Source of the DNA: Leadbetterella sp040829825
GTDB lineage: Bacteria; Bacteroidota; Bacteroidia; Cytophagales; Spirosomataceae
Assembly: GCF_040829825.1 (NCBI RefSeq)
Contig: NZ_JBFOLH010000004.1
Length of the DNA stretch: 64,000 nt
Strand: one strand, 5' to 3'
Shown: positions 24,776 to 32,931 of the stretch, in pieces
Numbering within the stretch: the first letter of the stretch is position 1
How the letters are laid out: each line of letters begins with the position of its first letter
The notes under the pieces: model-generated
What the model was told of the DNA's origin: nothing
Database searches by the model: none
Seen by the model: only the letters and a program-made list of their open reading frames with translations
Made by a program: the position numbers and the translations under genes

Positions 24776-24839
24776 AAAAATACAAAATTTGCACTATCAT
24801 GGTGCAAAAAAATACAAAATTTGCACTATGATAGTGCAA
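24776..24839. promoter_or_regulatory. Tandem 32-bp units with palindromic operators upstream of the ATPase
   Basis: Two head-to-tail 32-bp units (24776-24807 and 24808-24839) differ at two positions. Each holds a 19-bp palindrome: TTGCACTATCATGGTGCAA at 24789-24807 and TTGCACTATGATAGTGCAA at 24821-24839. On the minus strand each is followed by AAATTTTG, close to a -7 box. They lie 16-80 bases before the ATPase start, where an operator would be. Confidence 0.6.
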
Positions 24840-24883
24840 AATGTAACTGTACAAAAGAAAAGTTAAGTATCCGCGGGCAATAA

Positions 24884-25039
24884 AATACGTGATTTTTTCA
24901 CCTATCGTTTAGGGTGAGGGCATGAAAAGACACCCGGTAAGGGGCAAGGTGTTTTTGAATTGCCGCAGATTTCAGGGTAAGCGCCTGAAGATTTATTTTC
25001 CGGGGATTGCGTTTTATTTCAGCCAGGTATGCGGTTTTG
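24884..25039. repeat. Direct repeat copy B (156 bp)
   Basis: Second copy of the 156-bp repeat found at 23426-23581, same orientation, about five mismatches. Confidence 0.85.
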
Positions 25040-25062
25040 TCCAGGTTGACCCCGGTGTTCGG
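24898..25062 (-). pseudogene. C-terminal fragment of an ATPase (DUF234-type), copy B
   Basis: The open frame on the minus strand reads NLDKTAYLAEIKRNPRK, then NLQALTLKSAAIQKHLAPYR, and FHALTLNDR before a stop. It corresponds to fragment A but with a slightly different last few residues. An in-frame stop at 25063-25065 and the lack of any upstream ATPase domain show that it is a remnant. Confidence 0.6.
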
Positions 25063-25162
25063 TCAGTCGGGTAGCAGCCCCGAGAGTATAAAGTCAGTAA
25101 GGGAAATACAGATCTGATTGGCAATACGTTAGTACGATCCGTGGGGCAAATCCTGTGAACCC

Positions 25163-26554
25163 TCAAAATCTTTTCTCCAGGCTCACAGTTAAACCGGTAG
25201 CATGAGGCAAGAGCTCCCCCACATCAGACGCCAGCATAAAGCCGGTAGTAAAACCCTTTGCCAGGTTTCGGCGACCTTCCAGGCAGAAAGAGAACTGGTT
25301 ACTAATGGGAAACCGGGATTCCGTTCTCCGGGTACCAAAATTGCGCGAATAAGAAAGCTTCAGCCGGGTATCCCAGTCATAGGTTTTCCCTTCAAAACCG
25401 GCCTGCAGGCCCCAAAGCCGGTTGTTCACAAAATACTCCAGCTCGTTATAGGGGAACCCTTCATTGGCCGTGTGCCGGGGAGTGATAAAAGGGGTACCCA
25501 GCCCCTGGCTGCGGTAAGACCATCCGTAATTGTAAAGATAATGGTTATGGTAGTTCTCGTTTCCCGTTGGAGTAGGTTTTGACCAGGGCTCACCGGCCTG
25601 GTTTTTGGTATATAGCAGCTCCAGCAGCAGCTTGTTCCAGCCGACCCGGCCGGAGCCTTCACTTTTCTTTTGTACCATGACCCCCATCAGTCCGTCTGCA
25701 ATATTGGCCAGGTGCCAGAGAGCACCCACTTCATAGAAGAACTGCCGGTAGGCGGCTATCCTGTAATTTTGTACATCATATTCCGCACGGATATCTATAT
25801 TCCCTACATGGTTCCCCACTTTACTGTCCTGCCAGACCTTACCACTGACTACCGACCAGTAACGCTGCGCCTTGCTCATGGTAAATGATTCATGCAACTT
25901 ATACTCATCTCCCCAGTAAGCATTGTCGGCAAAGCCACCGTACAATTTCAATTTCCAATAGGGCCGGGCTATCCGTATCCACAATGATTTCTGATGAAAA
26001 TAGGTATATAAAGAATCTACTTGTGCCAGTGTTCCCCGGGTAGGAATATACCCGTACCAGCCATGAGCATAATTTCCGCGGGCAGCAATCAGGGTGTTTT
26101 TAGGCCAGTATTCCGGTACACGGAGCTCGATTTTCGGAATTCCGAGGGCATTCCCGGAAATAGCGAATGAGCCCATTGAAAGTGTGCTGTCAGTCAGGCC
26201 CAGGAATTCTTTTATACGCCCTCCGCGAGCCTCCAGAAAGCCCAGCTTCAGCTTCCCGTACCCTTCAATGATACGGAAGCGGCTCTCCTCTCCCACGTCT
26301 GCCCGGCCCTCCAGGCCTATTCCCCAGTCTATCCACTGCTTTTTCCCGGCATCTGTCTCTTTATAGTCGCGATATACCCTTCCCAGAAGTGTGGCTGAAC
26401 CGCCGGAAAGCGGCGTGCTGCCGTATTGATTGGATCGCAGCCAGAAGGGAACTTCGTTATCCAGGTTCAGGCGGGCCTCCAGCGCTCCCTGCCATTGCTG
26501 GGCAGCGAGAGGAAAAATGATCGTGCTGAACAGGATAAGAAGAAGTTTCTTCAT
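25163..26554 (-). CDS. Capsule assembly Wzi family protein
   Basis: 463-residue outer-membrane beta-barrel protein of the Wzi family (PF14052), thought to anchor or help assemble capsule at the surface. A signal peptide ends near LAAQQ (residue 19). The sequence shows alternating amphipathic strands and the family features VPFWLRSNQYG near 36, RGGRIKEFLGLTD near 110, and PEYWPKNTLIAARGNYAHGWYG near 150. It ends in an aromatic residue (EKRF), as outer-membrane barrels do. It is the last gene of the minus-strand operon wzi-wcaJ-wzi, 40 bases after wcaJ. Confidence 0.88.
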   Translation of the reverse strand: MKKLLLILFSTIIFPLAAQQWQGALEARLNLDNEVPFWLRSNQYGSTPLSGGSATLLGRVYRDYKETDAGKKQWIDWGIGLEGRADVGEESRFRIIEGYGKLKLGFLEARGGRIKEFLGLTDSTLSMGSFAISGNALGIPKIELRVPEYWPKNTLIAARGNYAHGWYGYIPTRGTLAQVDSLYTYFHQKSLWIRIARPYWKLKLYGGFADNAYWGDEYKLHESFTMSKAQRYWSVVSGKVWQDSKVGNHVGNIDIRAEYDVQNYRIAAYRQFFYEVGALWHLANIADGLMGVMVQKKSEGSGRVGWNKLLLELLYTKNQAGEPWSKPTPTGNENYHNHYLYNYGWSYRSQGLGTPFITPRHTANEGFPYNELEYFVNNRLWGLQAGFEGKTYDWDTRLKLSYSRNFGTRRTESRFPISNQFSFCLEGRRNLAKGFTTGFMLASDVGELLPHATGLTVSLEKRF

Positions 26555-26594
26555 AGGGTGTTAAGATTTGAACTCCGGCTTTTTAACAGCAAAG

Positions 26595-27953
26595 CTACTT
26601 CCCTGATGCTGCAAATATCACCCGTACGGTCCGGAAAATAATCGACACGTCTTCCTGGAGAGAAGGTGCGTAGGTCAGGTCTATATTCGCTCTTTCCTTG
26701 ATCTCCCGGGCATTCGAAGCATAGCCGTACAGGGTCTGGCCTATGGAGGTAAGGCCAGGCTTGACCGAAACCAGCAGGCGGTACCCTTCGGGCATATCTC
26801 TTTTCAGGATATCGATATCGTAACCGGCAAGAGGCCGGGGGCCTACGATAGACATATCTCCTTTCAGCACATTAAAAAACTGGGGCAGCTCATCAAGCCG
26901 GGTCCTTCGCATAAAATGCCCCCAGGGCGTAATGCGTTCATCGGTCTCGCCCAGTGAATGCCGCTGCTCGGCATTTACCTTCATGCTCCGGAATTTATAA
27001 ATGGTAAACGGCTTACCCATCAGGCCGGTACGGCGCTGCCGGTAAATGGCCGGCCCTCTCGATGTAATCTTGGTGGCCAGGCCCAGCAAAAGAAAAAAGG
27101 GAAAGCCTCCAACAATCACTATACAGGAGAAAAAGATGTCAAAAACCCGCTTCAGGTAGGCCTCACGGGTCTGGTAGAAGGTTTGGGGCAGGTAGCGGAA
27201 TATCGGGATATAATCGTGGTATTCCACATCCAGGCGGTTCGGAATATCAATATAGTCGGGCAGAAGCTTCACTTCCGATTCCATCTCGTAGGCCGCATCG
27301 GCAATTTCCTTGAAGGCCCGGGTATCCATGTCGCCGCCATAGCAGTAAATGTAATCGATTGCATATTCCTTCATAAAAGGAATGACGTCAGCATAAGTAC
27401 CCTGGTAAAGGGGCGAGGTCACCTTATTGCCGAAATACCCCAGATAATTCATTCCCAGCTCGGGATGCATATCATAGTACCGGGTAAGCGATTCGGCTTT
27501 TTCGGTACCGCTCACCACTATATAGCTGCGGTGATTATACCCGTGTAAGCGATACTGCTTGAGCCCCCATACAAATACGACACGCCAGAGGCTGCCCAGC
27601 ACAAAAAAGGAACTGTACAGGAGAGCAAGGTGCAGCCGGGAGAAATAATACCCCTGTGTAGCGGTAATGTACAGCGACACCAACGCGCCGTGTACGGCCA
27701 GCAAAGTAAGAAAACGGAGTTCCAGGTGAGAGGTGCTGAATTGCACCCGTGAAAAAACATACGGTTTGATAATAAATACCAAGACCATCCAGCCAATATT
27801 AATTACTCCCCAAAGCGAAAGGTAGGGGTCCTGGAGAACACCGTTAAAGTCATCGTAATTATAAAAATAGGCCACAAAATAAGACAGGTTGAGCAGTAAC
27901 ATGTCAGTGGCAATATTGATCAGTGGTATAAATGAGGAGTACCGGTGTTTCAT
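26595..27953 (-). CDS. Undecaprenyl-phosphate sugar phosphotransferase (WcaJ-like initiating transferase)
   Basis: Polyisoprenyl-phosphate hexose-1-phosphate transferase that places the first sugar of the capsule repeat on the lipid carrier. The N-terminal half has four membrane segments and a Rossmann-like CoA_binding_3 region (about 150-270). The catalytic C-terminal domain (PF02397) begins with KRVFDIFFSCIVIV near residue 277 and contains RRTGLMGKPFTIYKFRSM, RRTRLDELPQFFNVLKGDMSIVGPRPL and SVKPGLTS. Length 452 residues, normal for WcaJ/WbaP-like enzymes. The sugar could be glucose or another hexose. It is well placed to start the repeat unit built by the AT-rich operon. Confidence 0.9.
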   Translation of the reverse strand: MKHRYSSFIPLINIATDMLLLNLSYFVAYFYNYDDFNGVLQDPYLSLWGVINIGWMVLVFIIKPYVFSRVQFSTSHLELRFLTLLAVHGALVSLYITATQGYYFSRLHLALLYSSFFVLGSLWRVVFVWGLKQYRLHGYNHRSYIVVSGTEKAESLTRYYDMHPELGMNYLGYFGNKVTSPLYQGTYADVIPFMKEYAIDYIYCYGGDMDTRAFKEIADAAYEMESEVKLLPDYIDIPNRLDVEYHDYIPIFRYLPQTFYQTREAYLKRVFDIFFSCIVIVGGFPFFLLLGLATKITSRGPAIYRQRRTGLMGKPFTIYKFRSMKVNAEQRHSLGETDERITPWGHFMRRTRLDELPQFFNVLKGDMSIVGPRPLAGYDIDILKRDMPEGYRLLVSVKPGLTSIGQTLYGYASNAREIKERANIDLTYAPSLQEDVSIIFRTVRVIFAASGK

Positions 27954-27993
27954 ATTAAAAGAGAGTGCATTTTAACTACTTAACCGAAAGGCA

Positions 27994-28001
27994 CAAAGGT
28001 A
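27994..28001 (-). promoter_or_regulatory. -7 promoter element for wcaJ-wzi, with inverted repeat
   Basis: TACCTTTG on the minus strand fully matches TAnnTTTG, 40 bases before the wcaJ start. The words TAACTAC (27973-27979) and GTAGTTA (27999-28005) form an inverted repeat around it that could be an operator. Confidence 0.45.
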
Positions 28002-28134
28002 GTTAAGAAACAGGGGAAATACCAGCCGAAAAGGGAAAACTTATTAAACGGTATTACGGAATAAAAAGCCTGACAGCCCAAAATACGAAATATTTACAAC
28101 TTATGAAAAAGCGAAATTTTTTATAACGTGCTAG

Positions 28135-29529
28135 CTACCAACTTTTTATATATGAAACGTTTACCCCTGCACTCACCGGCAGAAGGGTACCCCGGTCATA
28201 CGCCAGTTCTACCCGCACAGCAGAAGAAGCTGTGTTATTTTTTTGTAAAGCCAGCAGGAACGACGACTGGGTACGGGCTTTGAACGGAAACTGGTAGGTA
28301 CCCAGGTTAGTGCTGTAGTTTCCTTTCAGCACATAGTCAATCTCCAGGGGCAGCCGGCCGGCCAATGCCCATTGAAACATCTCCACCCGGTTGTTATCGA
28401 TCTGGTATTCAGGGTCATCCCAGGAGTAGTAGAGAGTGCGGATAAGCGGGGTGCCGATCACCCGCCCTTTGTAGGTCCAGCCGTCACGGTATTGGGCGTG
28501 GTTGAAATAATTATCCCGGCCCCGTAGCTGCCCCGGAACGTTCTTGCCGGTAACAAACATACTTCCCCCCTGATTCATCGTTCCCAGGTATTCCAGGTTG
28601 ATCCGGCGAAGCAGCGGAAAGCCGTTAAACGTCAGGGTCAGACCATTGAGCCCGTCAGTAATATTGTTCAGGAAAAAAAGAGAGCCGTCTTCATAAATAT
28701 TCTGACGATACACCAGTATCCCTCCAAATTCTGTTTTTATTTCGAGACCCAGATCCATTGTTCCCAAATGATTTCCAACCCGGTTCTCACCATCAAATTC
28801 AGATATAGGAGCATTAGGGTCCGGGTTTCTTGTCCCAAAAAACACATACTGAAAGTTTGCAAAGCCGTCAGGCAGCTTTCCGTCTACCGAGAAGAAGGGC
28901 GATTCTCCGCCCCATTGTACCTGGTGGTTGAACCCGGCGTGCACCTTGGCCTTCCAGGCCGGCTTGCCCAGCCGCATATAAATCCATTTCTGGTGAAGCT
29001 TCACCTGGCGGGTCACCGGCCGGCCCGAATCAAACCAGCCGTGGGCCATGGCCCCTTTCACCGCAATCAGCCCGTTTTTCAACAGGGGGGTGTATTCCGG
29101 TATCCCGGCCTGTATCTTCCATAACGGCAGGGCATTCCCCGACCAGATATAGGAACCTGAGGTCAGCAGGGTATCGGTCAGGCCCACAATCTCCTTCCTG
29201 CGGCCCCCGTATACTTCCAGGAATTTCCATTTGCCTTTGACATAGGCCTGCGGAAGCAGGAATTGCGATGCTTTTCCGGCGTTCAGATGCGGCTCTACCG
29301 TAAAGCCGTAGTCAAAATTATGGCGGAGGGTATCGTACTCTTTAGCAACTCTGGCATTGAGATACAGCACCCCTCCATTCTCCGGTACCAGGCCGTAGCG
29401 GTTGCTATGCAGGAAAAAAGGCGTTTGCTCCGTTGCGCCGATAAGTCCGACCCGCGTCTCCATCTGCAATGGATACTGGGCACGTAGGGCAGATACGGTG
29501 AAAAGGAGGAACAACGTTTTCCTGAACAT
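28135..29529 (-). CDS. Capsule assembly Wzi family protein (second copy)
   Basis: 464-residue outer-membrane beta-barrel of the Wzi type, related to the protein at 25163-26554. The signal peptide is MFRKTLFLLFTVSALRAQ. Shared family features are TPFFLHSNRYGLVPENGG near residue 37, YGGRRKEIVGLTDTLLTSGSYIWSGNALP near 110, and PEYTPLLKNGLIAVKGAMAHGWFDS near 148. ATG at 29529 was chosen because it begins the signal peptide. It lies upstream of wcaJ on the same strand, but wcaJ has its own promoter box. Two Wzi proteins in one locus may serve different glycans or different assembly roles. Confidence 0.85.
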   Translation of the reverse strand: MFRKTLFLLFTVSALRAQYPLQMETRVGLIGATEQTPFFLHSNRYGLVPENGGVLYLNARVAKEYDTLRHNFDYGFTVEPHLNAGKASQFLLPQAYVKGKWKFLEVYGGRRKEIVGLTDTLLTSGSYIWSGNALPLWKIQAGIPEYTPLLKNGLIAVKGAMAHGWFDSGRPVTRQVKLHQKWIYMRLGKPAWKAKVHAGFNHQVQWGGESPFFSVDGKLPDGFANFQYVFFGTRNPDPNAPISEFDGENRVGNHLGTMDLGLEIKTEFGGILVYRQNIYEDGSLFFLNNITDGLNGLTLTFNGFPLLRRINLEYLGTMNQGGSMFVTGKNVPGQLRGRDNYFNHAQYRDGWTYKGRVIGTPLIRTLYYSWDDPEYQIDNNRVEMFQWALAGRLPLEIDYVLKGNYSTNLGTYQFPFKARTQSSFLLALQKNNTASSAVRVELAYDRGTLLPVSAGVNVSYIKSW

Positions 29530-29649
29530 GCGGTCGTGGTTTGATTTAATCTGCAAAGAAAACGAATTCTCGTGTCAAAATACTAACCGGCAGTGATATT
29601 TATATTCCGTTACATTGCTTATCTTTACCCAAACATTACACAACTTCGT

Positions 29650-30177
29650 ATGAAATCCCTGCTTAACTTATTTCCCCCTGCAGCCGTAGCTGCATTCAGA
29701 AGAATTTCTTATCCCAAAGGGCAAATCCTGCTTCACACAGGCGATATTTCAGACAAGATCTGGTTGATAGAAGAAGGCATGGTACGCGAGTTTTTTGTAC
29801 CGGAAGGCCGGCGGGAGCTCACCACCCAGATTGCCGGTGCCGGCTCATTCATCTATTCACCTTCCAGCTACCTGAGCGGCGAACCCTCCGGAAGGATTAT
29901 TGAGGCGATCGAAAAGTGCCGGGTCATCCCGGTAGCCAGAGACAACACCACGCCCCACTTCCTCCAGGCGGTATTCGAACAGACCATTGTTCGTACCGAA
30001 AAACACAACGCCATTCTTCAGCTGAAACATCCCCTCCAGCGACTCGAGGCTTTTGAGCGCCTCTACCCCGAATTGTGTAACCGCATCCCGCTGTATTACG
30101 TGGCCTCGCTCCTGAACATGACACCGCAAACCCTCAGCCGGGTTCGGAGCTCCCGTGCCCGGCCGCCGGCTCCGTAA
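29650..30177 (+). CDS. Crp/Fnr family transcription regulator
   Basis: 175-residue regulator with a cyclic-nucleotide-binding-like N-terminal beta roll (KGQILLHTGDISDKIWLIEEGMVREFF near residues 23-49) and a C-terminal winged helix with LYYVASLLNMTPQTLSRVRSS, the Crp recognition helix pattern. No Fe-S cysteine cluster like that of Fnr is visible. ATG at 29650 was chosen over a start 19 codons earlier. It is divergent from the wzi gene at 29529, so it could regulate the capsule assembly operon. Confidence 0.85.
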   Translation: MKSLLNLFPPAAVAAFRRISYPKGQILLHTGDISDKIWLIEEGMVREFFVPEGRRELTTQIAGAGSFIYSPSSYLSGEPSGRIIEAIEKCRVIPVARDNTTPHFLQAVFEQTIVRTEKHNAILQLKHPLQRLEAFERLYPELCNRIPLYYVASLLNMTPQTLSRVRSSRARPPAP

Positions 30178-30400
30178 GCACCGGGGGCCGTTCGTACAAT
30201 AAAAGCGATTTTTCATCCCATTCCCTGCACAGGTTTATCACACTTTTCTAACTTTGTACGTTTTGTTCCTGACAAGCGCCTCTCGTCTGCGCCCGAGGTG
30301 ACAATGGCCCCCATTCTTGTCAATAACAGCGTAGGCGAGAAAACGAGTGCTACCTGTCAGTCGGGTACCAAATGTCAGTTCGGATACCACCTGTCACGTC

Positions 30401-30417
30401 GAGCGAAGTCGAGAACC
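30401..30417. repeat. Single 17-bp dispersed repeat unit
   Basis: GAGCGAAGTCGAGAACC, one mismatch from the units at 3834-3867, lies upstream of the vWA-like lipoprotein in a region with several GTCAGTTCG-like words (30375-30400). Confidence 0.6.
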
Positions 30418-30451
30418 GGGCCCAAATAGCCCAATATAAATTTTTATATAT

Positions 30452-31213
30452 ATGAAAAAAGCATTCATTCTGTTATTGGGGGGAATTCTCCTGGGCGCAT
30501 GTTCGGAAACAACGAAAAACGAGGCCGACCTCCCGCCGGCCAACACCTACACTCTGGTCTTTTTCGACAAAACCCAGAGTGTTAATCCCAATGACACTTT
30601 TGTGAAAACCAAGTATTCTTCGGCCATAAGAAACCTGGTAGATCAGAACATCCGCACAGAAGGCGATATCCTGGAGGTATATTTCATTCATGAAAACACC
30701 TCCAAAGCCCGTGCGCTGACCGTGAAGTCGAGAACCGCAAAAGAAAGCACCGAAGGCCTCAGCCCCACTGACCTGGAAGCCGCCAGCAACGCGTATGACC
30801 TGAGTATCAAAAAAGAGCGGCAGATGATTTATAACGCACTGATGCAGAAGCTGATGGAGTCAAACAGCTCGGCCTCCAACTCGGAGACCAATATCAGTGC
30901 AGGTATTCCGGTGATCGCCACCGCCCTGGCTACCTACCCCGATGTAAAGGCCTATTTCTTTTCAGATATGGTAGAGAGCATGCGCTCAGGCCGTGACTTT
31001 CACTCCCGGCCTCCTCAAAACCGTGAGCAGGCACAAAGCTGGGCCAGGGAAGATGCCGGCAAATACGCCCAACAGAGCTTGTCAGGCGCAGGAATCTACA
31101 TGATCCTGCCTTTTTCACCTAACAGCTCCAGCAAGATCAATAACCCGAATGTCACGGAATACTGGAAAGATTTCTTCGGTGAGCTGGGCACAGGAAACGT
31201 GACAGAACAATAA
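30452..31213 (+). CDS. Hypothetical lipoprotein with vWA-like fold
   Basis: 253-residue predicted lipoprotein (lipobox GAC, Cys17). The core begins TYTLVFFDKTQSV near residue 33, like the first strand and DxSxS-type metal site of von Willebrand A domains, though here it is DKTQS. A later VKAYFFSDMVESMRSG near 164 fits the next metal-site strand. No other domain is recognised. Its function is unknown. It converges on the ctpA-like protease with two bases between stops. Confidence 0.55.
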   Translation: MKKAFILLLGGILLGACSETTKNEADLPPANTYTLVFFDKTQSVNPNDTFVKTKYSSAIRNLVDQNIRTEGDILEVYFIHENTSKARALTVKSRTAKESTEGLSPTDLEAASNAYDLSIKKERQMIYNALMQKLMESNSSASNSETNISAGIPVIATALATYPDVKAYFFSDMVESMRSGRDFHSRPPQNREQAQSWAREDAGKYAQQSLSGAGIYMILPFSPNSSSKINNPNVTEYWKDFFGELGTGNVTEQ

Positions 31214-31215
31214 GA

Positions 31216-32838
31216 TCAATCTTTCATTACCGCCTTCAACCCGGCCCGGATCATCGGATCATCCTGGTTGATTACCTGGTAATATTCGTTATTCAGCCCG
31301 TTGCCTTTCCAGATGTTCCTGGCAATAAGTGCCTTCAGGGTTTCCTGGATGTATTTTTTGGATTTGTTATAACTCTTCTCGCTGAACCGGGCCTTATTCC
31401 GGATCGCCAGGGCATTGAAGTCGGCCAGGATGTCATCGGTGATCCGGAAATTCTGAAGATAGCTGTCAAACCCTTTTGCTTCCAGCGCTGATCCGTATTT
31501 TTCAGAATAGCTCATCGTAAACTCCCGGAACAGGTTTTTCCCGAACAGATCCAGCAGGTAATCGGTATAATACGAAGTATCCTGGGGTACGAAGATGTCG
31601 GGGGTGATGCCGCCGCCACCGTATACCGTACGCCCGCCCTTGGTTTTGTATTTCAGCTTTTCGTTATTTTTGATGCTGTCGGCCACGAACATTTCCTGGT
31701 GGTTGTACCGTTCCATCATCTCGTCATAATATCCCTGCTGGTCCCCCATCTGGTAAGGGCGCTGAATGCTCCTGCCGCTCGGGATATAATACCGGGATAT
31801 GGTAAGCCGCAGCTCCGACCCGTCAGACAGCTTGATCGGGGCCTGTACCAGCCCTTTCCCGAAAGTCCGCCGCCCCACTACCGTAGCCCGGTCATAATCC
31901 TGGAGCGAGCCGCTCACAATTTCCGAGGCCGAGGCCGAGCCTTCATCTACCAGCACCACGATCTTCCCTTTCTCAAAAATACCTTCTTTACCGGCTTTTA
32001 CTTCGTAATTGTTGGAGGCGTCTTTTCCTTTGGTATACACAATTACGTCATTGCCGGGTACCAGCTCATCCACCATATCGGTGGCCCGGTCCATATAGCC
32101 CCCGGGATTTCCGCGCAGGTCAAGTACCAGCCGGATCATTCCCGCATCTTTGAGGGTCTTCAGGTGCGTATGAAACTCTTCGTATGTGCTTTCGGAAAAC
32201 CGGTTTACCTTGATATAGCCCGTTTGCGGAGCAATCATGTACGCCGCATCAATAGAGAAGGTCGGGATCTTGTCGCGCTTCACATTAAACGTCAGCGGTG
32301 CACTGATTCCTCTTCTTTTGACCAGCAGCTTTACCAGCGAGCCGCGCGGGCCGCGCAGCGATTTATACACCAGGGGGGTATTCAGGCCCCGGCCGGTAAG
32401 GGTAACGGTATCGGCCTTCAGGATGATGTCGCCGGCCTTTATGCCGATGGCCTCTGAGGGCCCTCCGGCCAGCGGTGAAATAACAAACAGGGAGTCGTTA
32501 AAGATATTGAACTCCACACCTATCCCGTCAAAACCCGTGCCCAGATCAGCGCTGGCGATCTCCGCATCCTGCGGAGGCAGCAGTACGGTGTGCGGATCCA
32601 GCTTTTCCAGCATTTTCTCCAGTCCGTATGTTTCCAGGGAATCAATATTCACATCGTCCACATAACTTTTGCGGATATTCATGAGTACTTCCTTGTACTT
32701 CGTGCCTATGCCACCTGAACCGGCGGCAACAGGCCCTGCACCGCTGAAGAATTTTGCCCCTAAATAAATCCCTACTGCCAGGGAAAACGTCACTGCAAGC
32801 GGCGATATAATCGCCCTTTTACTATTCTTATACTCCAT
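31216..32838 (-). CDS. S41 family C-terminal processing peptidase (CtpA/Prc)
   Basis: Periplasmic, membrane-anchored serine protease that trims or degrades proteins from their C termini. An N-terminal hydrophobic segment (about residues 10-30) is followed by an N-terminal dimer region, a PDZ domain (about 100-185; GIGVEFNIFNDSLFVISP), and the tail-specific protease domain. The catalytic dyad is visible: Ser303 in DEGSASASEIVSG and Lys328 in RRTFGKGL. Length 540 residues, typical of Bacteroidota CTPs. The start ATG at 32838 gives MEYKNSKRA then the anchor. Confidence 0.93.
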   Translation of the reverse strand: MEYKNSKRAIISPLAVTFSLAVGIYLGAKFFSGAGPVAAGSGGIGTKYKEVLMNIRKSYVDDVNIDSLETYGLEKMLEKLDPHTVLLPPQDAEIASADLGTGFDGIGVEFNIFNDSLFVISPLAGGPSEAIGIKAGDIILKADTVTLTGRGLNTPLVYKSLRGPRGSLVKLLVKRRGISAPLTFNVKRDKIPTFSIDAAYMIAPQTGYIKVNRFSESTYEEFHTHLKTLKDAGMIRLVLDLRGNPGGYMDRATDMVDELVPGNDVIVYTKGKDASNNYEVKAGKEGIFEKGKIVVLVDEGSASASEIVSGSLQDYDRATVVGRRTFGKGLVQAPIKLSDGSELRLTISRYYIPSGRSIQRPYQMGDQQGYYDEMMERYNHQEMFVADSIKNNEKLKYKTKGGRTVYGGGGITPDIFVPQDTSYYTDYLLDLFGKNLFREFTMSYSEKYGSALEAKGFDSYLQNFRITDDILADFNALAIRNKARFSEKSYNKSKKYIQETLKALIARNIWKGNGLNNEYYQVINQDDPMIRAGLKAVMKD

Positions 32839-32931
32839 TTAACCTTATTCTGATTCGGCCCGGTGCCTTATAAATGCCTCTCAGCAGTAGTGTTCACCTT
32901 TATTAATAACGCCGGGGATACGGATTAAGTT

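Larger units (their letters stand above)
24760..25162. other. Gene-free region upstream of the ATPase
   Basis: This stretch holds the tandem operator units, repeat copy B and an ATPase tail fragment. From 25063 to 25162 there is only unremarkable sequence; no gene or clear terminator is seen there. Confidence 0.5.

Noticed and set aside
31699..32457. 252-codon plus-strand frame
   Set aside because: Antisense to the CtpA-type protease and without recognisable motifs.
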